The position numbers and the translations under genes were made by a program. A stretch of DNA of 64,000 nt from Pseudomonadota bacterium (GTDB lineage: Bacteria > Pseudomonadota > Gammaproteobacteria > QQUJ01), in the NCBI GenBank assembly GCA_008501635.1, contig QQUJ01000012.1, positions 28,612 to 92,611 of the forward strand, read 5' to 3'. Of the stretch, positions 46,239-55,127 are shown one piece after another (within the stretch, counting starts at the first letter, position 1; each line of letters opens with the position of its first letter). A model generated the notes under the pieces. It saw nothing but the letters and a program-made list of their open reading frames with translations. It was not told the DNA's origin and made no database searches.

Positions 46239-46718
46239 TCAATCCCGTTCCGCGCGCCGCCGTACAAACCAGTTGGAGGTCAGTTTGGCGACCGGCTTGC
46301 CGTCCTGGCGCACCAGTGTGTTGCGCAGCTTGACCAGACCTTCGTCCGGCCGACTGGAGAGCGTGCGCACCTCGGTGATCTCGGTGTGCGAGGCAAGTAC
46401 ATCGCCGGCGTAGGCCGGCAGCATCCAGCGGATGTCGTCCCAGCCCGGCGAAATCACCGTTTCGGAGTTGGGAAACGCATCCTTGCTGAGACGGCGCCAG
46501 ATCGAGGCGATCTGCAGACCCGAGGCGATCAGGCCGTCCCAACCCAGTGCGCGCGCGGCCTGCTCATCAAGATGGAAGGGTTCCGGATCGTAGACTCGTG
46601 CAAAGTCGAGCATCGACTCGACCGTCATGCGCCAGGCGCCGAAGACGTACGTCTGCCCGACCGCAAAATCTTCGAACCAGCGGATTTCGGGAAAAATCCC
46701 GGTTTTTTCATCGACCAT
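46239..46718 (-). CDS. MaoC-family hot-dog dehydratase
   Basis: A 159-residue protein with the hydratase motif: D and H of DPEPFHLDEQAARALGWDGL with the following SGLQIAS. MaoC proteins hydrate enoyl-CoA or dehydrate hydroxyacyl-CoA esters. Family core IRWFEDFAVGQTYVFGAW is at the start and GWDDIRWMLPAYAGDVL in the middle. The ATG before VDEKTG fits the family length. The MITE ends 12 bases after its stop codon. Confidence 0.9.
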   Translation of the reverse strand: MVDEKTGIFPEIRWFEDFAVGQTYVFGAWRMTVESMLDFARVYDPEPFHLDEQAARALGWDGLIASGLQIASIWRRLSKDAFPNSETVISPGWDDIRWMLPAYAGDVLASHTEITEVRTLSSRPDEGLVKLRNTLVRQDGKPVAKLTSNWFVRRRAERD

Positions 46719-46810
46719 CGGTTTGTCTGCGCAGTAAGGGTGAAAGGATTGAGAGTAGCGTAAAACAGGGGCGAATCCCTGTTTCCACAATCGCAATAAC
46801 TTCGGTACCG

Positions 46811-46895
46811 GTAGATCGGGTTAGCGCAGCGTAAGCCGACACAATTTCCACAATTACCCTCCAGCGTCGGGTTACGCTGCGCTAACCCGATCTAC
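46811..46895. repeat. Long perfect inverted repeat between MaoC and LysE genes
   Basis: A 24-base arm beginning GTAGATCGGGTTAGCGCAGC is repeated in perfect inversion, ending GCTAACCCGATCTAC, with a 37-base centre. The outer half of this sequence occurs widely in environmental proteobacterial genomes as far as I recall. It ends one base before the LysE stop codon and may terminate or stabilise that transcript. Confidence 0.85.
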
Positions 46896-46896
46896 A

Positions 46897-47508
46897 CTAT
46901 CTGGTGGCAAGAACCGCTCCTGTGACAATCATGACGCTGCCGGCACTGCGGTTCAGTGTCCGTTTCGCGCGCGGACTTGCGAACAACTTTCGCGCTCGAC
47001 CGGCCGCATACGCATAGCCCAGCAACACAGCGCCGAGCACCACGGAAACCACCGTAGCCACCACAACTATGTCCATCGCTTCGAGTCGCGTCAGATCGAG
47101 AAAGGTAGGTAAAAATCCCAGGTAAAAGAGGATGACCTTGGGGTTGCCCAGGGTGATCACCAGACCACTGAAGAAATTGGCCTTCCATGACAGCTCACGC
47201 ACCCCCTTGAGCTCTGTCGATTCGGGCGTCGTCATCCACAAACGCAGACCCAGCCAGATCAGATAGCCGGCGCCCACATATTTAACTACGGCAAACAAAC
47301 CACCAAGCACCTCGGCCAGGGCCGCCAGACCGAAGATCGCCAACAATAAAAAGAGCAGGTCACCGCTGACGATACCCAACACCACCACCGTCGCGTGCCC
47401 GAATCCGGAGGCAAGTGCCCGCGCCACGGTGGCAAACACGCCGGGACCCGGTGTAACTGCCAGCAAGAACATAGCCCCGGCCAACCCAAGAACACTGAGA
47501 GCACTCAT
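46897..47508 (-). CDS. LysE/RhtB-family amino-acid exporter
   Basis: A 203-residue transporter with six predicted helices. The family signature is at the start (AVTPGPGVFATVARALASGFGHA) followed by GIVSGDLLFLLLAIFGLAAL and KYVGAGYLIWLGLRLW. Members export lysine, homoserine, threonine or similar compounds. It is isolated, with a long inverted repeat at its 3' end. Confidence 0.92.
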   Translation of the reverse strand: MSALSVLGLAGAMFLLAVTPGPGVFATVARALASGFGHATVVVLGIVSGDLLFLLLAIFGLAALAEVLGGLFAVVKYVGAGYLIWLGLRLWMTTPESTELKGVRELSWKANFFSGLVITLGNPKVILFYLGFLPTFLDLTRLEAMDIVVVATVVSVVLGAVLLGYAYAAGRARKLFASPRAKRTLNRSAGSVMIVTGAVLATR

Positions 47509-47628
47509 CGCTCACCTCTGCCTGTCGCCAGGTTATCGCTTACCCGACGACACAATGTGTTACTCCACCAAACCGAAACCGAGTGAGCAACAGAGCAGAA
47601 ACCCACCCGCGAAAACGGAATCGATCGC

Positions 47629-48378
47629 CTAAGACCGGCGATGAATCGCCATCGCCCCCGGCGCCTGACACACCGGCATCAGCTGCACCTCGTTGATGTT
47701 GACGTGCGGCGGCCGATTGACGATCCACTCCACCGTATCAGCGATATCGACGGCAGTGAGCGGTTCGGTCCCGGCATAGATCGAGTCCGCCTTGGCAGTG
47801 TCGCCCTTGAAGCGCACCTGCGAGAACTCCGTCCCGCCGCACAAGCCGGGTTCGATATTGCTGACCCGCACCGCCGTACCCAGCAGATCGGTGCGCAGAT
47901 TCAAACTGAACTGGTGCACGAAGGCCTTGCAGGCACCATAGACGTTACCACCCGGATAGGGAAATTTTCCCGCCACCGATCCGATGTTGACGATATGCCC
48001 GCGATTGCGTTCGAACATGCCGGTCAACACCATGCGCGTGCAGTACATAAGACCTTTGATGTTGGTGTCGACCATGGTGTCCCAATCGTCGAGCTGCGCC
48101 TTGTGCGCCGGCTCCAAACCCAGTGCACCACCGGCATTGTTGACCAGCACATCGATAGCGGAAAATTCCGCAGGCAGTTCCGTCAATGCGCGCTCCACCG
48201 CTTTGCGATCGGTGACATCGAGCACCAATGGCAGGCAGCGCTCGCCCAACTCGGCCTGCAGTTCAGTCAGTCGCTCTTCACGGCGACCGGACGCGATCAC
48301 CTGGTGACCCTGTTGCGCGAAGCGCCGCGCTATCTCCATGCCGAACCCCGCGGTGGCGCCTGTCACTAATACGATCAT
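47629..48378 (-). CDS. Short-chain dehydrogenase/reductase (YdfG-like)
   Basis: A 249-residue NAD(P)-dependent oxidoreductase. Cofactor motif GATAGFG is at residues 7-13, SGRREERL suggests NADP preference (Arg pair after the second strand), NNAG is present, and the active site is Ser in NIGSVAG and Y-x3-K in VYGACKAF. The overall sequence resembles YdfG, which oxidises L-allo-threonine and 3-hydroxy acids. GGGAG precedes the ATG. Same-strand neighbours on both sides are unrelated. Confidence 0.92.
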   Translation of the reverse strand: MIVLVTGATAGFGMEIARRFAQQGHQVIASGRREERLTELQAELGERCLPLVLDVTDRKAVERALTELPAEFSAIDVLVNNAGGALGLEPAHKAQLDDWDTMVDTNIKGLMYCTRMVLTGMFERNRGHIVNIGSVAGKFPYPGGNVYGACKAFVHQFSLNLRTDLLGTAVRVSNIEPGLCGGTEFSQVRFKGDTAKADSIYAGTEPLTAVDIADTVEWIVNRPPHVNINEVQLMPVCQAPGAMAIHRRS

Positions 48379-48409
48379 TGCTCTGCTCCCGGTTGGCGGT
48401 TGCTTCAAC

Positions 48410-49021
48410 TCATAGCGGCTGCAATTGAATCAAGCGTGGATCATCAGCGAACTCTGTCAAGATGCGTTCCACACGCTGTTGCCAGAGTCGGCCGAAAGTC
48501 TGCGTCATCGCAGTGTCGGCACGGCCACTGATCACGGCGGGGGCAATTTGCTGCGCCTCGGGATCCGGCGGCACGATCGAGGCGTCATAAATCGCCACCA
48601 CCTGCTGACCGGTATCCAGTCGTTCAAAGGCGACATCGCCCTCCACCTCTTCACCGAAACTCAGCAGATCACAGCGCGCGAACCGCCCCGCTATACCCTT
48701 GAAGCCACCTTCGGCCGCAGCCCCCGTGATGAGTGTCAGCACGTTGGCGATGACCCCCGTCACGCCTTCGTCGGCGGCACCGGGAAGGCGCACGCGGATG
48801 GCTCCCCGTTCCGGCCGATCGGCGCCATAAAGATAGGTCAGCGATTTGACGGCCATCAACCAGGCGCCCGCGACGGTCGGACACGAGTGCCCGGCCAGCT
48901 TCACCGCATCGAGATACGAGTATTCGATCAGGCCGCCCTCGGCTGCGGCGAGGAACTCACTCAGCGGATCGCGCAGCGTGAGCGTAGGAAGTCGTTCGAA
49001 GAAAGCAGGATAGTGAGGCAT
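48410..49021 (-). CDS. FmdE-like domain protein
   Basis: A 203-residue protein. The segment AGHSCPTVAGAWLMAVKSLTYLYG resembles the GHxCPG metal-binding motif of the FmdE domain (named for formylmethanofuran dehydrogenase subunit E), with Cys and His as likely ligands, and GFKGIAGRFARCDLLSFGE may be the second half. In bacteria such proteins are often of unknown role in molybdenum or formate metabolism. GAGGGG precedes the ATG. It lies downstream of a tiny membrane-peptide ORF. Family call is by motif only. Confidence 0.5.
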   Translation of the reverse strand: MPHYPAFFERLPTLTLRDPLSEFLAAAEGGLIEYSYLDAVKLAGHSCPTVAGAWLMAVKSLTYLYGADRPERGAIRVRLPGAADEGVTGVIANVLTLITGAAAEGGFKGIAGRFARCDLLSFGEEVEGDVAFERLDTGQQVVAIYDASIVPPDPEAQQIAPAVISGRADTAMTQTFGRLWQQRVERILTEFADDPRLIQLQPL

Positions 49022-49047
49022 GGCGATCCCCTCAAAGACAGATCGGG

Positions 49048-49140
49048 TCAGCTTGCGAAGCTGAGAATGAGAAAGTTGGCAAGCACCGCGGCAAACAGGA
49101 TAACGGCCAGGGTAATCAGTACGACAAACTCCGTGCGCAT
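49048..49140 (-). CDS. Possible 30-residue single-helix membrane peptide
   Basis: The ORF encodes MRTEFVVLITLAVILFAAVL followed by ANFLILSFAS, almost entirely one transmembrane helix after a charged start. An AGGTGG lies about nine bases before the ATG, and the stop is 26 bases before the FmdE-like start. Its composition and position suggest a real small protein, but no homology can be claimed. Confidence 0.4.
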   Translation of the reverse strand: MRTEFVVLITLAVILFAAVLANFLILSFAS

Positions 49141-49266
49141 GAGAGAAGCCACCTGAGCGAAGCGGAAAGGGAAGGATTGTACGCGAGATCAACGTATCAG
49201 GTGCATCTGCAAATAACGGCCCGCGGCTGCGGGCCAAACACCTGTTCACACAAGGGATAAAGGGCG

Positions 49267-49962
49267 CTAGCGCTCGGGAGCCCCCTTATCGGGAGAGAGT
49301 GAGCGCAGCAGTTCGGTACGGCGACTGGCGCGTGCCTCGGGCGTCAGCGACGGATCCGGCTCAGGTTTAGCGCCGCCAAAGAAGCCCGCCAATTTACGGA
49401 ACACCGCCTTGATGGCCCGCCACAACCGTGGCAGCGCCCAGGCCATGGCGAGCACCGCCACGATCAGCAGCGCGATGAACGCCAACGGGTAGTGCAGCGC
49501 GGTCCAGAGTCCGGCGATCACCGCAAGATCTTCACCGATCGAGAGTGTCCAGTTGCTGACCGGCTCGGGTGAGGTATTGACCAGCACGCGCGTACCGGCT
49601 TTGGTGAAATTGGTGGTTGCCGCCAGACCGCCGCCGCCGATCGCGGCCGCCAGCTGGGCGGCGGGGCCGATCTCCCCCACCGCGCCGGCCGCCAGAACGG
49701 CCCCGGCGGGGATGCGGATGAAGCTGTGGATCGCATCCCACCCGGTATCGACACCGGGCACCTTGTCGGCGAAAAACTCCACGCAGTACATGAATCCGGC
49801 AGCCGCCATCACCATCGGATCGGCGAGGATCGCCAGATCGGGTGGCAATGCAATCTGGCCGGTGGTACCCAGATAACCCAGCATGAACAGTGCGGCATAG
49901 AGATTGATGCCGCTGGCCCACGCCACGCCCATGGTGAGCGCAATGGTATCGACGATGGTCAT
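49267..49962 (-). CDS. DUF4126-family membrane protein
   Basis: A 231-residue protein with four or five hydrophobic segments, beginning GVAWASGINLYAALFMLGYLG, followed by VEFFADKVPGVDTGWDAIHSFIRIP, which is the recognisable DUF4126 core, and AAIGGGGLAATTNFTKAGTR. A basic, Pro-rich cytoplasmic tail follows from residue 190. Function unknown. Its neighbours give no pathway hint. Confidence 0.85.
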   Translation of the reverse strand: MTIVDTIALTMGVAWASGINLYAALFMLGYLGTTGQIALPPDLAILADPMVMAAAGFMYCVEFFADKVPGVDTGWDAIHSFIRIPAGAVLAAGAVGEIGPAAQLAAAIGGGGLAATTNFTKAGTRVLVNTSPEPVSNWTLSIGEDLAVIAGLWTALHYPLAFIALLIVAVLAMAWALPRLWRAIKAVFRKLAGFFGGAKPEPDPSLTPEARASRRTELLRSLSPDKGAPER

Positions 49963-50079
49963 TGATTCGGTGTCCTCCGCGGCGCTATCTCTAACCTTAT
50001 TGTGACTCGAAATGGCGGTATTGGTGACAAAAAACAGGGATCGCCGGCTGCTGCAGATGCGATCCCGATTCGCGCCAAA

Positions 50080-50114
50080 GAGGGTAAGTCACTGATTATT
50101 GGCGACTTACCCTC
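50080..50114. other. 11-bp inverted repeat between two minus-strand genes
   Basis: GAGGGTAAGTC and GACTTACCCTC are exact inverted repeats with a 13-base loop, 37 bases beyond the stop of the basic secreted protein. No T-run follows on either strand, so terminator function is uncertain. Confidence 0.45.
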
Positions 50115-50150
50115 GCTGACCGAGACCGCTTATCCCAATTTACCGATGCG

Positions 50151-50537
50151 TTAGAAGAACAGCCGATAGTTGATATTGAAATCGATCGATCCAGCGTCGT
50201 TGGAGTAGTAGCCATACGGACTCGAAGCGCGATGATCGCGACCGTAATGTCTCACCGGCGGCGCATAGTAGTAACGGCGCACCGGAGGACGGTGCACGTG
50301 ATGACGGTGCCCCCAACGGCGCGGAACATGGCGCTGCTGGTACCGCCAGTGGCGCGGATGGTGCCCGTACCTGCGATCGTCCCACTGACGTATCGGGGCG
50401 TGCTTGGTGGGCTTTCCCGTATGCCCTCCGGAATAGTACTGCTTGAGACCCTGCCGCTCGCCGGCTTCAGCCAAAGAAGGTCCCATCACCGTGAAACCGA
50501 GTACCGCGACCAGAAACAGATAACCTAAGCGAGCCAT
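50151..50537 (-). CDS. Secreted His/Arg/Tyr-rich hypothetical protein
   Basis: A 128-residue protein with a signal peptide (YLFLVAVLGFTVMGPSLAEA) and a mature part exceptionally rich in His, Arg, Tyr and Pro (RRWGHRHHVHRPPVRRYYY). It ends SIDFNINYRLFF, like the final beta-strand of outer-membrane or amyloid-like proteins. Histidine richness could allow metal binding. I recognise no family beyond similarly composed small periplasmic proteins. Confidence 0.75.
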   Translation of the reverse strand: MARLGYLFLVAVLGFTVMGPSLAEAGERQGLKQYYSGGHTGKPTKHAPIRQWDDRRYGHHPRHWRYQQRHVPRRWGHRHHVHRPPVRRYYYAPPVRHYGRDHRASSPYGYYSNDAGSIDFNINYRLFF

Positions 50538-50691
50538 TGTTTTCTCCTTTCAAAATCCGCGCATTCGCTAGCGTCGGGTATCACGTTACCCCCGTGCGCC
50601 TGAACCTTTCCTGAACGGGTGAAACGGGTGCGCAATCGGTACGAGTAGAGTACACTGACGCCCGTTTGTTGCAGCGCACAAGGAGATGACC

Positions 50692-51481
50692 ATGCGGCGC
50701 GTGGTGTTCAATCAGAAGGGTGGTGTCGGCAAATCGACCATCACCTGCAATCTGGCGGCGATCAGCGCCAGCGCGGGACAACGCACCCTGGTGATCGACC
50801 TGGACCCCCAGGCCAACTCCACTCACTATCTGCTCGGCGCCCAGGCCGAGCATCTGGAATCCAGCATCGCGGATTTCTTCAACGAAACCCTGGGCTTCAG
50901 CTTCTACCCGAAGAAACCTATGGAGTTCGTCGCACCCACGCCTTTCGACGGCCTCCATCTGCTCGCCGCCACCCCGGCCCTGGAAGAGCTGCAGGGAAAA
51001 CTGGAATCGCGCTACAAGATGTTCAAGCTGCGCGAGGCTCTGGAAGAGTTGAACGGTGAGTTCGACGCCATCTTCATCGATACCCCGCCGGCGCTCAACT
51101 TCTACACCCGCTCGGCCCTGATAGCCGCCGACAGCTGCCTTATTCCTTTCGATTGCGACGACTTCTCGCGCCGTGCGCTCTATACCCTGCTCGACGGGGT
51201 GCGCGAGATTCAGTCCGACCACAACCGCGCGCTGCGCGTCGAAGGCATCGTGGTCAACCAGTTCCAGGCGCGCGCGCCTGCCGCGGGCGCTGGTGGACGA
51301 ACTGCGCAGCGAAGGTCTGCCCATCCTGGAACCCTACATCTCCAGTTCGGTGAAGATCCGCGAATCCCATCAGCGGGCGCTGCCGATGGTGCATCTCGAC
51401 AAACGCCATAAACTGACCGCGGAGTTCCGCGCGCTGTATGCCGGTCTGGCCAGCGGCGCAGCAGCCACCGCCGCCGCCTGA
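50692..51481 (+). CDS. ParA-family ATPase with apparent frameshift
   Basis: The first 195 codons encode a deviant Walker A ATPase ([49 protein letters not shown]). At the GCGCGCGCGC run near 51268-51278 the frame shifts; the next frame continues the same protein ([39 protein letters not shown]) to a stop at 51481. Either a base was gained or lost in the run or the assembly has an error. Uncorrected, the protein would end at 51411 with an unrelated tail. The ATG six bases after AAGGAG is the start. No ParB is adjacent, so it may be an orphan positioning ATPase. Confidence 0.82.
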
Positions 51482-51570
51482 TCCAGCGCCCGAGGTCGAA
51501 TCCAGGCACCCAACCCGCAATCAAGTGCGTACAATGCACGATTCCAGAAACCCGCATCAAAGGAGAGGCC

Positions 51571-51894
51571 ATGCCGAAACCTGAACGTCACATCTTTGTC
51601 TGCACGCAGAATAAACCACCGCACGTGCCACAACCCTCCTGCGGGGCCGGCGGCGGCGGTGAACTGGCTCAGCAGTTCTTCGCCGAACTCGACGAGCGTG
51701 GATTGCTTGGGCGTTTCGCTCTCACCACGACCGGATGCATGGGAGCGTGCAGCGTTGGCCCGGTGGTCGTGGTCTACCCCGACGGCATCATGTACGGCGG
51801 CGTGGCGGCAAAGGATGTGCCGGAGATCGTTCAGGAACACCTCATCGGCGGCAAACCCGTGGAGCGTTTGCAGGTTCCTGCAGAGGTATGGTGA
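51571..51894 (+). CDS. Thioredoxin-like [2Fe-2S] ferredoxin
   Basis: A 107-residue protein of the Shethna-type/2Fe-2S thioredoxin-like family. Cluster cysteines: C11 (FVCTQNK), C24 (QPSCGAGG), and C56/C60 in TTGCMGACSVGPVVVVYPDG. The fold matches NuoE-like subunits and standalone ferredoxins implicated in nitrogenase-related and other redox reactions. It follows the ParA gene by 89 bases and ends at a strong bidirectional terminator. Electron partner unknown. Confidence 0.93.
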   Translation: MPKPERHIFVCTQNKPPHVPQPSCGAGGGGELAQQFFAELDERGLLGRFALTTTGCMGACSVGPVVVVYPDGIMYGGVAAKDVPEIVQEHLIGGKPVERLQVPAEVW

Positions 51895-51918
51895 CAGGCG
51901 CCGTGGGGTAATCAGCAG

Positions 51919-51952
51919 AAAAAGCCGAAGCGACTACCGCTTCGGCTTTTTT
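51919..51952. terminator. Bidirectional intrinsic terminator
   Basis: AAAAAGCCGAAGCG, loop ACTAC, CGCTTCGGCTTTTTT: a perfect GC stem flanked by A-run and T-run on both strands, located between the convergent ferredoxin and acyl-CoA ligase genes. It should stop transcription from both sides. Confidence 0.95.
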
Positions 51953-52004
51953 CCATCTGTCTTCCTGCCGCCGATAGTGCTGTGGCAAAGCACGCTGCAC
52001 ACGC

Positions 52005-53939
52005 TCAGACCGCGACACCCGCCTCGCCGCGATACATCGCCTGAATGGTATTCGCAAACTGCTGATTGATGGAACGACGCTTGACCTTCAATGTCGGAGT
52101 GACCTCGCCGTCTTCTTCCAGCAGTTTCTTGGGCAGTATATAGAAGCGCTTGATCTGCTCGACGCGCGCCAGATTGCGATTGACACCGCGCACCTCCTCC
52201 AGGATCAGCTCGCGCACCGCCGGCGCCTCGGAGAGCGATGCGTAGGTCGTGTACTGGACCTTGTTATCCTGCGCAAACTTGATCACGTACTCCTCGTCGA
52301 TAACGATCAGCGCCGTGACGAATTTGCGCCCGTCGCCGATCAGAATCGCATCGTTGATGTAGGGGCTGGTTTTGAGCTGGTTCTCGATCAACTGCGGCGC
52401 GATGTTCTTGCCGCCCGAGGTGATGATCAGGTCCTTCTTGCGATCGGTGATGCGCAAAAATCCGCGTACATCGATCTCGCCGACATCCCCGGAATGCAGC
52501 CACCCATCCTGAACCGTCTCCGCGGTCGCTTCGGGATTTCGGAAGTAACCGAGAAAGACGTTGGGACCGCGCAGCAGTATCTCGCCATCCTCGGCAATGC
52601 GGATCTCGACGCCCGGAATCGGCGGTCCGGCGCTGTCGGGATCGATGAGTTCACCCTGATGGCAGGTGGTCGGGCCACTCCCTTCCGTCTGCCCGTAGAT
52701 CTGGCGCAGCGGCACGCCCACCGCGTGAAAGAAACGCAACACGTCGGGCGAGATCGCTGCCGCACCGCTCACCGCGATCCGCACCCGTTCGAAGCCGAGA
52801 CGTTCGCGCAGTTTTGCCAGCACCATCAGGTTGGCCAGTCCATAGCCGAGCTGCAATCCCAGCGGCACACGGCGTTCACCGTCGAGTTTCGCGATTGCGT
52901 AGGCACGACCGATAGCCAGCGCAGCACCCAAGGCGCGGCGCTTGAACCACTGCGCATCCTTCATCCTGATCAGGATCAGCGATTGGTACTTCTCCCAGAT
53001 GCGCGGCACCGAGAAGAAAAAGGTGGGCGAGACTTCGACGATGTTCTTCGTCACCGCATCGACATTCTCGACAAAATTGACCCGATAGCCGGCCGCCAGC
53101 GCGATGTAGGTCGATAGCATGCGCTCGGCGATATGGCTCAACGGCAGAAACGAGACGACGTCTTCGTCGTCATCGACATCGAACAGATCGGCCAGACAGC
53201 GGCTGGTCCAGACAATATTGCGATGACTGAGCATCGCGCCCTTGGGTTGCCCGGTGGTGCCCGAGGTGTAGATCAGAGTCGCCATCGCATCGGGATCGAG
53301 CGCGGCCAACCGGGCATCGAACTCCGTCGCCGCGGTTTCGCTGACACGACCGCGCTCCAGCATCTCAGCCCACGAGATCACCATGGGATCGGAGAAATCC
53401 TTCAACCCCTCCATGTCCATCACCACAATCCATTTCAGCGCGCTCAGTTCATTGCGGGCCTGCAACGCTTTGTCGAGCTGCTCTTCGTTCTCGACGATAA
53501 AGACGACGCTCTCCGAGTGCGCGAGGATATAGGCGCATTCGGCGGCCGCATTGGTGGTGTAGATGCCGACCGAAGCGCCGCCTATCGCCTGTACCGCAAG
53601 ATCGGTGTACAACCACTCGCAGCGATTCTCGCCAATCACCGACACCCGCTCGCCGGCTTTCACACCCAAGGCCAGCAGCCCCCGACCGGCGGCGCGCACC
53701 GCATCGGCATACGCGCTGAAACTGACGTCGCGCCACAAGCCAAGATGCTTGTATCGCAACGCCGTTGCCGCACCGCGGCGAGCCGCATGCGCAAACAACA
53801 GTCCCGGCGCCGTAATCGCCGTGGAAATTTCGGTGCCGCCGCGGTTGAGAGGCCGTAGGAGCGAATTCATTCGCGATCTGCCGCCCGATTCGGCCTCGAC
53901 GTTCGCGGTTGAAACCGCTCCTACACCGTCTGTGTCCAT
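52005..53939 (-). CDS. AMP-dependent long-chain acyl-CoA ligase
   Basis: A 644-residue adenylate-forming enzyme. The P-loop motif YTSGTTGQPKGAML, SFLPLSHIAERM, the substrate region YGQTEGSGPTT and the adenylation core GWLHSGDVGEIDVRGFLRITDRKKDLIITSGGKNIAP identify a FadD15-type long-chain enzyme. The first ~25 residues are odd: they are coded by a GTAGGAGCG palindromic repeat in frame, so the ancestral start was probably the Met of MNSLLRP. GAGGGG six bases before the present ATG keeps it in use. It is divergent from livMHKGF, suggesting an imported acid as substrate. Confidence 0.92.
   Translation of the reverse strand: MDTDGVGAVSTANVEAESGGRSRMNSLLRPLNRGGTEISTAITAPGLLFAHAARRGAATALRYKHLGLWRDVSFSAYADAVRAAGRGLLALGVKAGERVSVIGENRCEWLYTDLAVQAIGGASVGIYTTNAAAECAYILAHSESVVFIVENEEQLDKALQARNELSALKWIVVMDMEGLKDFSDPMVISWAEMLERGRVSETAATEFDARLAALDPDAMATLIYTSGTTGQPKGAMLSHRNIVWTSRCLADLFDVDDDEDVVSFLPLSHIAERMLSTYIALAAGYRVNFVENVDAVTKNIVEVSPTFFFSVPRIWEKYQSLILIRMKDAQWFKRRALGAALAIGRAYAIAKLDGERRVPLGLQLGYGLANLMVLAKLRERLGFERVRIAVSGAAAISPDVLRFFHAVGVPLRQIYGQTEGSGPTTCHQGELIDPDSAGPPIPGVEIRIAEDGEILLRGPNVFLGYFRNPEATAETVQDGWLHSGDVGEIDVRGFLRITDRKKDLIITSGGKNIAPQLIENQLKTSPYINDAILIGDGRKFVTALIVIDEEYVIKFAQDNKVQYTTYASLSEAPAVRELILEEVRGVNRNLARVEQIKRFYILPKKLLEEDGEVTPTLKVKRRSINQQFANTIQAMYRGEAGVAV
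53855..53924. repeat. GTAGGAGCG palindromic repeat inside the acyl-CoA ligase 5' end
   Basis: Arms GTAGGAGCGAATTCATTCGCG and CGCGGTTGAAACCGCTCCTAC bracket 70 bases that are translated in frame as residues 5-28 of the ligase. This is the only copy in the window that lies within a probable coding sequence. Confidence 0.85.
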
Positions 53940-54056
53940 TACCATCCCCTCGCCCGTTGGTTTGTTGGTGGACCACTTGTGGCCAAGATGGGGCGATAGT
54001 AGCATCGACCCAAGTCGCTAAGAACAACAACCCCGAGAAGAGCGATGGAGACGGTC

Positions 54057-55121
54057 ATGGACATGAAGCGCTCCTACTACGAAGACCTGCGGCTCTTCGA
54101 CACGCTGCCGAAAGGCCTGTGGATCGGTACCGTGGCCCTCGCCCTGGTCATCGCCCCCTTCTTTCTCGACAACTATCAGCTCTACGTGATGGGCTACGTC
54201 GCCATCAATGTCATCGTGGCGTTGGGGCTCAACGTGCTGGTTGGCTACACGGGGCAGATCTCGCTCGGCCATGCCGGGTTCTTCGCCATCGGCGCCTACG
54301 CCACGGTTCTTCTGACCAACGCCGGCCTGCCGATACTCGTGGCAATACCGTGCGCCGGATTAATCGGCGCCGCCTTCGGCTTTCTGCTTGGGCTTCCAGC
54401 CCTGCGGCTCGAGGGCCCCTATTTGGCCGTGGTCACGCTCGGATTCGGGCTCACGGTGGAAACCGTATTTGCCAAGGCGAGCGTGTTTGGCGGCGCCACC
54501 GGGCCCGCGGTGCCGCCCTTCACCGTTCGCTTCCTGCCCGACTTCAGCAGCGAGCAGAATCTCTACGTTCTGATCATGCTGACCACGGGACTGTCGCTGC
54601 TGGCGGTGCGCAATCTGATCCGCACCCGCGTCGGACGCGCCTTTATCGCCATCCGCGACTCGGACGTTGCAGCGTCCTGCGCCGGCGTCGATCTGACCTA
54701 CTACAAGACCCTGGCCTTTGCGGTCAGCGCCTTCTTCACCGGCATCGGTGGCGGGCTGTTTGCGTTCCACCTGGGGCAGGTCGATCCCACCACCTTCAAC
54801 CTGATGCTCTCGATCCTGTTCCTTGCCATGGTGGTGATCGGCGGGGTCGGCTCGATCCTCGGCGCCATTCTCGGCGCCGTCACCATCAGCCTGCTGAACC
54901 TGAAGCTGAAGGGGCTGAAGATGGCCGATTTCGAACAGATCCCCCTCGCCGGACAGGAGATCGCCGAGTTCCTGGGCCGCCACTTCATGGAAACCGGCAT
55001 GGCCAACATCCAGTTCATCGTCTACGGCGTCATTCTGGTCATGATCATGTTGTTCGAGCCGCTCGGCCTCTACGGCCTGTGGATACGCGTCAAGCGCTAC
55101 TGGCGCACCTGGCCGCTGTGA
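54057..55121 (+). CDS. livM: Branched-chain amino acid-type ABC transporter permease LivM
   Basis: A 354-residue permease with about nine helices. The family core VALGLNVLVGYTGQISLGHAGFFAIGAY is near residue 60 and GRAFIAIRDSDVAASCAGVDL with the coupling EAA-like region is in the second half. Complexes of this type import branched-chain amino acids, but also amides, urea or aromatic and dicarboxylic acids. GGAG sits six bases before the ATG chosen; the upstream ATG overlaps that site. It is the first gene of a five-gene operon. Confidence 0.93.
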   Translation: MDMKRSYYEDLRLFDTLPKGLWIGTVALALVIAPFFLDNYQLYVMGYVAINVIVALGLNVLVGYTGQISLGHAGFFAIGAYATVLLTNAGLPILVAIPCAGLIGAAFGFLLGLPALRLEGPYLAVVTLGFGLTVETVFAKASVFGGATGPAVPPFTVRFLPDFSSEQNLYVLIMLTTGLSLLAVRNLIRTRVGRAFIAIRDSDVAASCAGVDLTYYKTLAFAVSAFFTGIGGGLFAFHLGQVDPTTFNLMLSILFLAMVVIGGVGSILGAILGAVTISLLNLKLKGLKMADFEQIPLAGQEIAEFLGRHFMETGMANIQFIVYGVILVMIMLFEPLGLYGLWIRVKRYWRTWPL

Positions 55122-55127
55122 ACTGAG

